64,000 bases of DNA from Dryococelus australis (Eukaryota; Arthropoda; Insecta; Phasmatodea; Phasmatidae). The notes under the pieces are model-generated. The model was not told the DNA's origin, searched no databases, and worked only from the letters and a program-made list of their open reading frames with translations. The translations under genes were made by a program, and so were the position numbers. Below, in pieces: positions 43,084-55,020 of the stretch. The stretch lies in assembly GCA_029891345.1 (NCBI GenBank), contig CM057005.1, positions 68,457,760 through 68,521,759 of the forward strand, read 5' to 3'. Each line of letters begins with the position of its first letter. Position 1 is the first letter of the stretch.

Positions 43084-45611
43084 TGTTGGGAACTATTTGA
43101 GCTACGACCATGACACCCTGTGCAACAGTGCACATGACAGATGGTTCGAGAAAGGAGATGAGAAGGTACAGATATCACGAAAATAGACGCTGTAAAGGTG
43201 TGTGTAGCACACTGTAAGGAGTTTCCTTGCAGGGAGTCTCCACATGACACTATAATTTCTAAATTTCTACACACACCATTTATGGTTATTTAAATATTCT
43301 GAACATATGTTATTAACTTCATTCGAATGACTTAATTTAAATTCTTTTACATGTCACATTAATCAATATGTAGTTTCACCTATTGTAATTTATTTAAAAT
43401 CAGTCAAGGTTAACTATGTCAAAAACATACTGCAACTTTTATCAACACACTACTAGATTGACAGTTTAGCTGCATAATTTTAACAATGGAAATTAATGTT
43501 TAAATAGTGTGATATCTGTTTCCCATTGCTAAGAGAATATGAAAGTGTGCTTAGCAGAAGACAAATTTAGTGGTTTTGGAATGTGACAATGCAGACATGT
43601 TTTGTTTGTTTGGAAGGACTTGACTGAAAATTTTATGTTGTATAAAAAGATACAAAAGAAGGAACAAATTGCCTCCATGCAGAAGTGGTGTGTATGACTA
43701 ATGGGTCTAATGATAAATGAAGTTTATGAAGATGTTTCAGTATTGAGGCTAAGCAGTATTAAGTATCACTGCTAAACACACAGGAGAATATCTAACTGCA
43801 GGAGGATTATTCATTATGCATTTCCCGGTTGGTGTTTTGAGGCAGTCTGACGTACCAGCTATTGTACTTTAATATCTGCAGAACTCTTCAAGTAAGGTTT
43901 TTCTTTACTATTTAATCATTCAACACATTGCTATGAAGTTGTATGTGGAATTTAACAATATGGCAAGTCCAGTGGTCCGAGAGTGTGGTATTAAATTACC
44001 ATGTGAGTAGAAAACGAGATTTTCCATTATTTCTTTAATTATATTTTCCTAGGCTTTCTTCGAAGTGTTTCCTTGTATCATGTTAGTAGTAAGAATTTCT
44101 TTTTCTGATACCTATAATAGTCTGTGTATATTAATCAATTTTCCTGATTATGACATGGGAAAGAAGTGGTACATATTGCTATGATTTCCACACGCACACT
44201 ATCCAATTTGACTACACTATTTTTATTCATCGAGCTATACTGGATATATATATAATCTTCTGTAAAGTTGATCCGTTTCCTAACACACTTCATTACATAA
44301 ATAATTGGCTGTCCCAACGTCGGGGCTTTAACATCTCCCATGAATTGTGCCTGTTTAATATTCCGATCATTTCTTATAACATGGCAAGGATGAATCATGT
44401 AAGTCAAACGGTTCTAAAATAACAAAAGGATCGTAAAAAGGTGTGGGGGGGGGGGGGGGGGTAAGTCATCACACAAATACACGGTACTTGCGAAGCATGA
44501 AGTTTGTACACTAACAGTTCGTGAATGTACACTGTAAAAATTTTTTTTTGTACAAGATCAATCCTCTGAAACACTAGTGCTAAAAAAAATATTTTTTAAG
44601 ACTACAAAGCGTTTTCTTGGGGGGAAAAAAATGTAATACAAATGTATCTGTAACATTACAAATCGTAATCTTATTTCAGCTTATATTTTTAAGACGTGTA
44701 AATAAAATAGATTTTTGTGCTCTCAAAAGAAAGTTGTGAATAATAAATAAAACGCACAAATGAAAAAAAAGTCTAATTATACTTCATAAACTGTGATACA
44801 GACGAGGCAACACGTTTTGTGTTACAAGCCTATAAATGGGTACGATGCAGAGTTTAAGACATTTGCAAATATATATATATATATATAAGAAATCAGGCCA
44901 AGGAGTATTTAGAGTTCTAGGTATGAGAAATAGGGAAGGTAGCCAAACAGCGCGATAAAAATGTACCGAAAGAAGTGTCAAACATGCGAAATGTTTGCGT
45001 CAAATACAGCGTCCGTAGCTTTCATGTATATACATGTTAAGCAGTTGAAAATAATGCATTTTGGGATGGGAGGAAGGCGGACAAATACAAAAAAATATAA
45101 ATATTACGTTCACACAATGTTACGTAGAAAGCAAAACCTGGGGATCGTTTTGGTACCTGATGGGTAAAACATGCAAAACTATGTAGGTCCATTTTTTTGG
45201 GATATTAACAAAAACAAGACTAAAAAAAAAAGTTATGCTACCTTAGTAAAAATAATTAAGAGACTTTTGAGATGTGTCGTGCACCAAATTTTAAGAGTAC
45301 AGAAGACTTCAGAAATTGCGTCACGGTAAAATCGAACCCTTTAAAGAATAATAATCAGTAAATCTGTATCTTTATAACATTTCTGGAAGAGTAAGCGCAA
45401 GACAGACTCTTTGGTGTGGTGTCAGTCATATCCAACCTCGGCAAGCGCACTGAACAGTTAGGTTGGTATATAAATAACTTTCATGCTGGACCTAGAGAGA
45501 CTCATGTCGTAGATACATCTTATTTGAGTTCCGATACGCTGTAATACAACCAGGAAATACCAAATCTTTATTTTGTCGCTCTTTGATCGTTAGGCCTATA
45601 ATTTTTGATGG
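43084..45611. other. Unassigned DNA with G tract and AT microsatellite
   Basis: About 2.5 kb without a recognised gene. A 17-G run lies at 44445-44461 and a short TA repeat near 44870-44886. Confidence 0.45.
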
Positions 45612-45735
45612 GTGATAATTTCTGTAGCATGGCATAAGAAAATGTGCTTGTATGGTGTACCGGGACTCGCGATGTGATAATTTCTGTAGCATGGCATAAG
45701 AAAGTGTGCTTGTATGGTGTACGGGGACTCGCGAT
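45612..45735. repeat. 62-bp tandem duplication
   Basis: Two adjacent units start gtgataatttctgtagcat at 45612 and 45674 and end actcgcgat. They differ at only about three positions, so the duplication is recent. Frames on the minus strand simply repeat with it. Confidence 0.95.
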
Positions 45736-46185
45736 ATGATGAAAACATTCCAACTTCTTTCGGCATCCCACAGTTTGTTCAATTAGGGGACATCAGGGGT
45801 AAAGCAGGCTTAAAGCATTTACTACTTAAATGAGCGTTCCAGGCAGTCGACATGTAATTGAGTACGTTTGGGGACGCGAAAGCTTTGAGACACACTAATT
45901 ATGTAGTGTCGCGGCTTCGATTCCAGCAGGCTGCAGCAATTGGGGTGGAGAAAGGTGCATAGTCATTTTCCCATTCCCACTCTCCAACTGCTTGGTCCAA
46001 TAGATCAATATTCCAATACTAGGCTGTGTGCACACAAGGGGATGAATAATATTTAATGTCTTACATTGTTGTCTAAAGCCCCGGCTACCTTGAGCCGATT
46101 TGCAGCTTAGCAGTTGAAAGAAATGAAACTAAGGAGCAAAATGGACGATGAAAAACCTCGTTGCCTCTATGCACAAGGCACTGAT
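45736..46185. other. Unassigned DNA, possible SINE fragment
   Basis: The phrase gcttcgattccagc at about 45912-45925 resembles a polymerase III B-box, but no A-box, tail or target duplication was found. Nothing else is recognised. Confidence 0.25.
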
Positions 46186-46965
46186 GACAACAAAGATGAT
46201 GGTGGCGGGGATGAGAAGGGAGGAGCAGATGGGAGGGGGAGGAGCAGATGGTAGGGGGAGGAGCAGATGGTAGGGAGAAGGACAGTGGGGAGGAGCAGTA
46301 GGGAGAGAGTAGGGAGAGAGTAGGGAGTGGGAAGAGCAAGAGGAGTTTTAGGGGGGAAGACGAGTTGTAGGGAGGAGGAGGAAGAGGAGTTGTAAGTAGG
46401 AGGAGGAAGAGGAGTTGTAGGGAGGATGAAGAAGTGTAGGGAGAAGGAAGTGGAGTAGAAAGGAGGAAGGAAGTGGAGTAGAAAGGAGGAAGAAGTGGAG
46501 TAGGGAGGAGGAGAAAGATTGAGGAGAAAGATTAGGGAGAAAGAGTTGTAGGAAGGAGGAGGAAGACGAGTTGTAGGGAGGAGGAGAAAGAGTAGGTATG
46601 AGGAGAAAGAGTAGGTATGAGGAGAAAGAGTATGGAGGAGGAGAAAGAGTAGGTATGAGGAGAAAGATGAGTATGGAGGAGGAGGAGAAAGATGAGTATG
46701 GAGGAGGAGGAGAAAGATGAGTATGGAGGAGGAGGAGAAAGATGAGTATGGAGGAGGAGGAGAAAGATGAGTATGGAGGAGGAGGAGAAAGATGAGTATG
46801 GAGGAGGAGGAGAAAGATGAGTATGGAGGAGGAGGAGAAAGATGAGTATGGAGGAGGAGGAGAAAGATGAGTATGGAGGAGGAGGAGAAAGATGAGTATG
46901 GTGGAGGAGGAGAAATATGAGTATGGATGAGGAGAAAAATGAGTAAGGAGGAGGAGAAATCGAGG
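46186..46965. repeat. Purine-rich minisatellite with 25-bp core
   Basis: An A/G strand of about 780 bp. From 46666 to about 46940 eleven units start gatgagtatgg at exact 25-bp steps; the left part has shorter variants with gagttgtaggga and gagtaggtatga. The unit is not a multiple of three and contains no stops on the minus strand, so two or more frames stay open for over 200 codons of Ser/Leu/Pro-rich sequence. These are not genes. Confidence 0.95.
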
Positions 46966-47020
46966 TATGTTTTTTTTGTCGCGCAGTTGCACACGGAAGC
47001 TAGTCTTGAGACTCCTGATT

Positions 47021-47080
47021 ATAGTGATCTCGATACAATTATAGTGATCTCGATACAATTATAGTGATCTCGATACAATT
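47021..47080. repeat. 20-bp tandem repeat, three perfect copies
   Basis: The unit atagtgatctcgatacaatt occurs at 47021, 47041 and 47061 with no differences. Confidence 0.98.
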
Positions 47081-48221
47081 AAGTAGCAGTTCGATGATTA
47101 GAAGCGTCAAGAGTCATGCTGAGAGTTCAGTACGAATCTTTGCTGGTCGCGGCCCCCTCGCCACATATTATAAACGTGAATAGTGATATCTTAGCTATCT
47201 TTGTCGGTGTGTGTGTACGCGCGCGCGCGCATGTATTATATATATATAACCACATGGCAAACTCATACATTGACCGCAATATTTTACATTTTGACGAGAC
47301 CGTCCTTATGTGTTACACGAACACGGCAATGACCGTCCAATACAAGTGCCTAAAGTGTGTCAACTCTGAATAAAGTAATTCTTCATATATACTATATCAG
47401 ATCCTGTAAATTTCCAAATTAACTATTACATTTCAAATGCAAACGTGTAATTCAAGCATAAATTTTTACGTTGTATAATTGTTTTTTTTTTTCCCCCATG
47501 TTCGGTTATTTTCACTACCGAGTGTATAAACTCAAAACACAAGGTACATTTCCCATAATATACCTAAATACTTCTCAAACATTATTCGGGTACGATCGCA
47601 ACCATAACTTAACTTACACTGAAAATAATACTTTTAATTCGCTGCTTATTCAGATATATTTCAGCAGGGTGTTGTTCCATTTTCTTTTTGCGTGAAGTAC
47701 ATCAGGCTCAAAGTTAAATAATTTGCGAATGTGTTTCAAAAGAATTGCTTACACAAACGGTTAGTAATGCAAAACGTACGAGGGAACTTCAGATGCGACA
47801 ACTGGGAAACGTTTGTATGTTTTCACTACGCCCGACTTGAAGAAATCTTATGGTAACGAATGTTTCTTAGATGCCTGTCAATAAGATGGCTAAACAAGCG
47901 GAGGTAACTTACGCGTTTCGTCGGAACAAGCTGCGTCACTTCTCGTCAAGCTCTAGCCTGCGGCAATGTTATACTGCAAACTGAGGTAGAACAATACTTC
48001 GCACCGCGATAACTACGCCTTACTCGCTGGCAAACAATGAGAAGCGAGGAGCGGCGCAATACGCGCTGAGGTGGCTTGGAGAGACCGCAAGAATAACTTC
48101 ATACATTCTACAACTAAATTTCCAGACGATAAAACAGATACAAATTTAACGAATGTAATTTGACAGGTAAATAAACATTTTTTAATAATGAAAGTAATCT
48201 CATTCCTCTTAACTGCATGAA
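47081..48221. other. Unassigned DNA with short microsatellites
   Basis: Short GT/GC and TA repeats lie at about 47208-47246. No gene recognised. Confidence 0.45.
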
Positions 48222-48466
48222 AAGTGAGTGAAGAGATTTGGGCGGCCCTTGACATCGAGGTCTTGAGAGCCAATGAGGGTGAAATGAGGTGAGACTAGAG
48301 CAGCGCCGGAATGAAAAAAAGGGGGGGGGGGAGGGAGATCCCCGAGAACACTCGCCGACTAGCGGCATCTTCCGGCACGATTCCCACTTGCAAAAATCCG
48401 GAGTAAACCGGCCGGGGATTGAACTCGGTTCGCCTTGGTGGGAGGCGATCACGGAAGTTATACCGT
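48222..48466 (-). mobile_element. tRNA-derived SINE, family S1, copy 2
   Basis: The body blocks cccttgacatcgaggtcttg, agcagcgccggaatg and cttccggcacgattcccac match the 33039-33300 copy. The B-box region is decayed (gggattgaactcggttc) and the head is truncated after ggaggcgatcac. An expanded A/G run lies in the middle. The 87-codon plus frame is incidental. Confidence 0.75.
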
Positions 48467-48720
48467 TAAAGATGAGAGAAAAAAAAGGAGGAGGTATTAA
48501 TCTAATCTCAACTGCGCAAGAACACAGAGTTAATATAACTTGTAGTAGTTAATGTATTAATAACAAAATTGTTTAGGTTGCATTTGTAAAAACGCCAATT
48601 GTAGTGGAGTAACAAGTAGGTTTCTCACAAATAAGTTTTAGCCCACTCATATTTAATTTATTACTACTGAATCATACATACGTAATTGAATTTTTATATG
48701 TATATTTTTATTGCATTGTA
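48467..48720. other. Unassigned spacer
   Basis: A+T-rich with nothing recognised; ends with the A that precedes the Helitron. Confidence 0.4.
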
Positions 48721-49237
48721 TCTATACATAGAATAAAACAAGGTCGCCCGGCCGTGTGTGTGTGTGTGTGTGTATTCGGCTAAGGCTTCTAAACTACTTG
48801 ATGGATTCGATGCGGTTTTCACCATCATTTAGAGAATTTACTGAGGAAGGTTTAGGTATATAATACATTAATATTTTTTGTAAGAGTAGTAGAGAAATGT
48901 CTACGTTTTATAACAAAGTCGGAAAAAGCGCTTTTCGGGCGCTTACATGGCTGACGTTGACTAAACCATAAGATATGCACCAAATTAATATACTACAGAA
49001 TCGTACCTCTAAAAAAAAAACCACGACAACATATGTTTATGTTTTAAGGATGACCCACAGTAACCATTTTTGTCTTTTAAAATTTGATTAAAAATAGGGT
49101 TGTACTTACGCAAACTTTTTGAACAGCACATTATTAATCCTATGTTAGTTACCTTAAGCATTTAGTGTATATACTGTGAACCCAAACAACGCCGTATTTG
49201 GAAGTCACACCCGAGCGAGGCCGGGGCGGATCGCTAG
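48721..49237 (+). mobile_element. Non-autonomous Helitron with both ends
   Basis: The 5' end is tctatacatagaataaaaca, preceded by A. The 3' end is gagcgaggccggggcgga then CTAG at 49234-49237, followed by T. A|TC at the 5' side and CTAG|T at the 3' side is the Helitron pattern, inserted between A and T without duplication. A short GC hairpin precedes CTAG. There is a GT repeat near 48756-48774. No Rep/helicase coding is present; length 517 bp. Confidence 0.75.
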
Positions 49238-49593
49238 TATATTATATATTTTAAACATTATATACAAGTTCCCTCTGAGCACTTCCCTCTGCCTAGAACA
49301 CAGAAATTACGCAAGAGCATTATACGGCAGAAATATGTTTTTTTTTTTTTTTTACGTTATACAGCGTTCCAAAATCTATCGCCGCCCACCAGGCCAGCCG
49401 CACGAAGCCGTAAATGGGGGGAAAAAAAACCAGATATGTTCTGCTCTTTCACCTTTTTAAATTAAAGATTATAAACTTCGAAAACGAATATTTACAAAAA
49501 AATCAGTATTCTTGACACTACAGTTAAAAAGGGAACTACTGAATGCGTTTATTATACTAAACAACTTTCTTTACGATATCATAGAATATTATA
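49238..49593. other. Unassigned DNA with T tract
   Basis: A T run of about 16 lies at 49338-49353; no gene recognised. Confidence 0.4.
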
Positions 49594-49822
49594 GGCTTTT
49601 CACGGTAAAATGAGCACTCTTTAAGGCCCACCCAACAGCCATTATCCACTAATAAATATATTTTATTGCAGCCTCACGCGTTAACTTTTGAGAGCGATTA
49701 CATGTATACACTATGTTAGACACATAGTAATGTTTATAATAAAAAGTGGCAGAATGATAGAAATTGACTGAAAGGAAAAATTCAGCAGGGCTTTAAAAAA
49801 TGCTCTCTTTATCGTGAACAGC
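49594..49822 (+). mobile_element. Family B element
   Basis: Starts ggcttttcacggtaaaatga after TA and ends ctctttatcgtgaacagc before a TA. The interior matches 20111 and 25849 (aaatatattttattgcagcc). Confidence 0.85.
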
Positions 49823-51304
49823 ATATAAACCAGATTCAAGGCAAGTGTAATTGGGCAAAACGATGGAGTATTCCAGAGTAAACATAACATTAAATATGAA
49901 GAATATTTTAAGCAAACGAGCCAGTTTATTTTTGCGAATTATGGAACGTGGTATAAGTTATTACATCCCTGTGTAATATCCCTGTAAAGCATGATATTAA
50001 AAATTTTGTATACATTTTATGATTTTTGTCTATTATACTTTCCTGTTAACTTACGCACGTGTGTTATAGTGTTTTTAATATACCTTTGTTAGTACGTAAA
50101 TTGATTTCACGCTTATGTCGCAAGAGTTTGTTGCATCTAGCGGCAGATGAGAAATAAATATTTAATGGAGAATATTTACGGATGTAGCTCCTCCATGTGG
50201 CACCAAAGCCACACTATGTTAAAGTTAGATTTCATCGTGAATTATCTTTTGGAGTAATTGTAAAGCGACCAAAGGGCAATAGTATGATGCTATAGGATAA
50301 CATCTAAGACGACTGCTCTCCGTTCTCGACTCCCTAAAACAGTCAACGCATATACATGGGGTTAACTGAAGACGCGAACAAGCAATGTCGGGAATATCCA
50401 CAAACGGCAACATTATCTATAACACTACTTTGAGAGCAAATTGTCTTTCCATTCATTAACAATCTGAAAACAAACCACTTCTCGTAGCGGTAAGTATATA
50501 TACATTTTCAAATCAATCGCTGAATTCACGGCGTAAACGATACGCGTGAACACACCAAATACCACTACATCGATGAATGAAAGACGTGCTGAACAATAGA
50601 ACCACCCAGCGTTGCCATATTGATGGAAATTTCCTCTTGGCTGATGGAACGAGGAATTTTTTAAACGCGGGAAAAAGGAAAATTGATTGAAAAACCAATT
50701 CACTTTTAAACAAATAAGGTTTGCAACATTTACAGTAAGTGACTGCACATCTTTAAATTTTACAGTATGTGTCAAATTATTCTGCCACATATATTTCCCG
50801 AATCCTCCCGTATAACTTCGACCCGTGCAGTACCTTCCGTCTCGCCGAAATCCGTCTACGCAGGTTTCCACAACTCCAAAGTAATGTTCCATTTAAAGAT
50901 GTGTTAAAAATTGTCACGTGTCTTTTTAAGAATGTTTATACCACAGTTCATGCAGTATTTATTTTTGCTTTCGAGTAAATAGATCTGTCATTTCGGCTGT
51001 GAAAAAACTTTGTGGAGAAAAAATCGGGAATTCTTGACATTGGTGCGCGAACTTCCATCGCGATTGTCTGGCAAAACTGGAACGACCGAAACCACTGAAA
51101 ATTTCCTCATTTGGGACAAGTTTCCTGGCTCTCTTGTCTCCTCTATTATCGAGGCACCGCACCGCGGGAACATCATTAACTATCGCTAGACATCAAGTTT
51201 TGCTGATACAGCCAAATAAATGCGCCCTTATCACCTGCCACAAAGCAAGCGGGGAAAGAATCGAGCAGAAATTTTCAGAGGCTTCACTTCTACAGTATTC
51301 TTGA
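49823..51304. other. Unassigned DNA with an intact 155-codon minus frame
   Basis: The frame at 50892-50425 (minus) encodes 155 residues starting MEHYFGVVETCVDGFRRDG, with aromatic-rich and hydrophobic stretches toward its end. I recognise no family, see no splice sites that fit, and the plus strand has no competing long frame. It could be a small gene, part of an unknown repeat, or chance. Confidence 0.25.
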
Positions 51305-51928
51305 TATAGCTTGTTCGCGGTTTCTTTACTCTTTTTGACTCAAACCTTTGAAAAATCACTCCATGTATTACATGATTGGTTGTTTCCTAAACATCTCATG
51401 TGTCACATGCGTGTTATTCGCCTCTTAACATACAGGTATCCGATTTTTGGTTAAATTGAACTTTTACTTATATTTTATCGATAAATTACAATATTTCATT
51501 TATGACTAATACGAATAAAGACGGAGAAAACAGGTGTGTTGGTAATGCCTAATAAGAAATATTTGATTAGGTTGATTGATTGCAAAGGATTTATTAACGT
51601 CGCCCCCGTGTTACGCCTGAAGGCATATTAGGGGACGGCTTACGAACTAACTTATAACCTAACTTAAACTAACACCCATGTCTTACACGGGATTCGAACC
51701 CAGAGCCTCCCGCTCCACAGACCAGCGGCGCACCAACCGACTGCGCAACGGGAGGTCGGCATGAAATAATTATTACGCAAAATACTATTAGATTGAGTGC
51801 GCACGAATATTATGCATTAGCCATCAAGCGTAATTTTCTAAGCTTTGGTACAAGAGGAGTAGGAATATCATGGAAGTAGAACTTTAGCAGGGCTTCAGAT
51901 AAGGCGAAAGTAACTGTGAACAGACTAT
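51305..51928 (-). mobile_element. Family C element split by a SINE
   Basis: Left end tagcttgttcgcggtttc, right end aagtaactgtgaacagacta. The parts 51305-51555 and about 51763-51928 join to a full family C element when the SINE is removed. Confidence 0.8.
51570..51762 (-). mobile_element. tRNA-derived SINE, family S3, nested in family C
   Basis: On the minus strand the head reads ctcccgttgcgcagtcggtt (A-box region) and ggttcgaatccc (B-box at about 51700-51689), like a tRNA 5' part. The body ends near 51570. Imperfect target duplications gaaatatttgatta (51556) and gaaataattatta (51763) flank it. Confidence 0.75.
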
Positions 51929-52867
51929 ATTCGATAGGCACATGACGCCTGAAATGCGAGGGAACGCAACCCACACGACACGCGTATACGAGAGCAGACT
52001 GCCGCTCGGGCGCGAGGGACTCATTACGCAATGAAGCTAAGAGGCTCGACTCCACGGTCACCCGAGCCAAGGTCATTTACATCGGCACAGCACGTAACCA
52101 GGCGAAGCCGCTATTCTCGTGTAAGCAACTGCTGGCTGGCTCGTGTTTACCACACACGTCATCTGGAATGGAAAGCTACTCTTTCTCGTCTAGTTGTGGA
52201 TAAGTATATCATAGGTGTGGCTGTAGAATCTCTAAATATAGCAGAAATTGTCGGATCAGACAGAACTAGACTACTCGCTGTTAAAAGCACGCGGAAATTA
52301 AAGTGATAAATACCAAGTAAAGGTTTTTATAAGCCATATAAAAAAATCAAAGAATAACAATACTAGATCAATTCTGCTAACTTTGCAAGCAAACATTTTG
52401 AACTACTTCTATCTAACTATTTCTTAAACCGCAAATTTGTTAATTCCTTTGCTGTCCAAGACAATACGTTCGAGCAATAGTATTCAAAACTGCATTTTCG
52501 TAAAAGTCTCCGTTGGCGATAGTTAATACCGTTCATACTCATTCCGGAAGCTGCTTTTTTTTTTTTTTTTTTTTTTTTGGGAGTTCGGCATAGGCTGAAG
52601 GTCTAGGCTCTGTGTTAACACAAATTTATGTGAATAATCAATAATACTTATCGCATGTTACCGTGATAAAAATGAAATATAAGGAAGGTACTGCAATAGT
52701 GATACGTCATTAAGTGTATAAAAGAATGACAGCGCCAGACAGCCCAAAAACATTCCAAGTTGTAAACAATCAAAGTTAAAGGTCTGCTAACTGTAAGGCG
52801 TGAAAGAATCTGCAATAGTTAAAGCAATTACGTAATTAATTTATACAAAGCCATTGCTGTAAGCTAA
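51929..52867. other. Unassigned DNA with T tract
   Basis: A T run of about 22 lies at 52557-52578. A 91-codon plus frame at 52031-52306 has no recognised motif. The last bases (TAA at 52865-52867) form a plausible Harbinger target triplet. Confidence 0.4.
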
Positions 52868-53050
52868 AGGCGCGTTTACACGGGACGTGAGCCACGCGCG
52901 TGTCTGGAAAACATGGAATACGCTCCGTGTAAACAGCACAGGCGTGAGGTACGCCAGCAGTGTGACGTCATTACATACCTTCACGCTTCGAGCGTGTAGG
53001 AATCAAACATGTTTGATTGCCAGTCGTGAGCTGGCAAGCGTGCAGTGATC

Positions 53051-53410
53051 ATGAGTGCACCGCGTTCGCTAAAACTGAGTGACAATGAAACTATGCGTTT
53101 TATTGAACTTTATGAAAATGAAACGTTAATATACGACGTAACGATGGTAGAATATCGGAACCGGGATTTACGTGCAGCAGCAGCAGCTAAACGTATAGCC
53201 GATGCTTTAAATGCGAGTGGTTTCGGACCAGGTGAAGTCATAACAAACTTTAAAAATTTGAGGAACTCATTTTTGCAGGAGGAAAAAAAAAAAAAATCGC
53301 AGATAGGCGCAAATCAGGTTGCAGTACAGATGAAGTGTATTCACCAAAAGTTTGTTGGTTTGCAAAGATGCGGCCTTTTGTTCAGCAGAGACCTGCGCAC
53401 ACAAACTTGG
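53051..53410 (+). CDS. Harbinger MADF/Myb-like DNA-binding protein, exon 1
   Basis: The first ATG (53051) opens MSAPRSLKLSDNETMRFIEL. A MADF/SANT-like domain covers about the first 85 residues (tryptophan-poor; LYENETLIYDV, YRNRDLRAAAAAKRIADAL, FKNLRNSF). Such proteins assist the transposase in binding Harbinger ends. A run of 14 A (53283-53296) puts the frame out by one. In the shifted frame the protein continues IADRRKSGCSTDEVYSP through PFVQQRPAHTNL to a consensus splice donor gtaagt at 53410. So the reading is a single-frameshift first exon, or an intact one if the A-run length is miscounted. No second exon was found. It converges with the transposase. Confidence 0.65.
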
Positions 53411-53771
53411 TAAGTACACGATTAACATTTAAATAAACACAATTATAGGTCTCTGTGTATATAATATTATGTTAATACATCGATGGCTAAGAAGTGATAT
53501 CATGTTACTGCTAAGTATATAGACCTATAGAATTGCAAGAATATTTCCATTGTACCATTGTTAAAAGATATTTAGCGACGCCTGATATTTTAAGACAAAA
53601 TTTTCGCATTTTTGCACGATAGACGTAATATGTATGTCTACTAGTATTTACGCCTTTTACAAAGGCGACATTTTGCACATACGAAATATCTGTCACGTCT
53701 TAGACATCCATATACGTATTAGTACATGTGTTGCTAATAGGCGTGTATATGATACCTAGAATGGTCACAAA

Positions 53772-55020
53772 TTATGCAAGCATATGCTCTTGCCATGTCG
53801 CAGCCCCTTCCCCATTGAAATAATTACACAATGTATCACGAATACGCATAGTTTCGTTGGATGGATGGCTGTTTCTTGTAGGTTGTAGGTTTTCAACTCC
53901 ATTAATCTGCAGACGCCTCCATGTGCCTGGGTGATATTCCGGGTTATTATCTTCATTGTCAAGCAGTCTGACGGGTATATAAGCAGAATTAGCTTTCTTT
54001 AACCAGTTATGTAAGACACAACAAGTACTTACTACTTTGTCCACTGTACTTGGCTTTAGAGAAATTGACTACTCAAACACTCGAAATCGGCCAACGAGAA
54101 TGCCTTTGGCATTCTCGGAAACACTCCGCGCTCTTGATAGTCTGTAGTTAAAAATCGTCTGCTCCTTGGACAAGTCCCGCCTGCAGTATGGTTTCATTAA
54201 ATACGGTTTACGAGGAAAAGCGTCATCGCCAACGACGAATGCATCCTTTGGATGCAAAGGGAATTTGCATTCAAGCACTTGCGAGGGAACTATAGCTGAA
54301 TACTCCCCCATCTGAGCGTTTTCCTTTCGCTCCGACATCTATATACGTGAAACAATAGTCACTGTCAAGCAATGCTAGTAATATGATGCTGTGTCGGTCC
54401 TTGTAGTTGAAATAATCTGAGCCGCAGTTTCCTGGTACTCTTAATGTTTATATGTTTACCGTCTAACACTCCATTGCAGCCTGGGAAATTCCACTGTATT
54501 CTGAATCCATATTCAATGTCCTTCCAACCCTGCACTGTCGTGGGTACCTGAAACAAGAATGCTTATTTGTTTCAGGTACTTCCGGGTCCCACCAGCAGTG
54601 AAGAGTCAAGTGTCATTGAAACACATCAACCAGTCCATGAAGAACTATGAGAAAGTGCAGTGCCTAAAAACAATTTCTGTGCATGTATCAGGAATAAATT
54701 GGATGATTGTGCTCTTTGGTACTCGGAAAATTATCTCCAAACTCTCAAAGGAGTCTCCTGTGGCTAAATAGCGCAGCGTTACTTCAATCTTCAGTTTTGC
54801 TGTAACAGCTTCTCTCATATTAGTGTCGGTTTTGGTAATATGCGGACGGACACGTTCGAGTAAGTCATCAAATGCATTTCAGACATGCGCAGCATGTTTC
54901 TGAAATCGCCAGGATATTTGTTTCTCAGCTCGCGGTCAATAAATGTTGCTGCACCTGCCCTACCTGCTGCAAATCCATCCCCTCGTCCACCATCTTCTTC
55001 TTCTTCTTCTTCAACGACGT
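53772..55020 (-). pseudogene. Harbinger (PIF-type) transposase, frameshifted
   Basis: On the minus strand the order is an acidic Glu/Asp-rich start (about 55015-54985), then FIDRELRNKYPGDFRNMLRMS (about 54950-54890). The helical region ERVRPHITKTDTNMREAV follows (about 54860-54800), then FRVPKSTIIQFI (about 54720) and PTTVQGWKDIEYGFRIQWNF. The DDE nuclease shows Asp in GVLDGKHINI (about 54460), Asp in [14 protein letters not shown] (about 54230), and Glu in [12 protein letters not shown] (about 54110). The C-terminus (STCCVLHNWL to WQEHMLA) ends at 53772. All three catalytic residues remain visible. At least three single-base frame changes (near 54880, 54425 and 54260) and one stop-containing insertion near 54560-54690 break it. 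Confidence 0.85.

Noticed and set aside
46167..46994. 275-codon Ser/Leu/Pro-rich minus frame and its overlapping 236-codon partner
   Set aside because: Both are products of the 25-bp minisatellite, which lacks stops in more than one frame.
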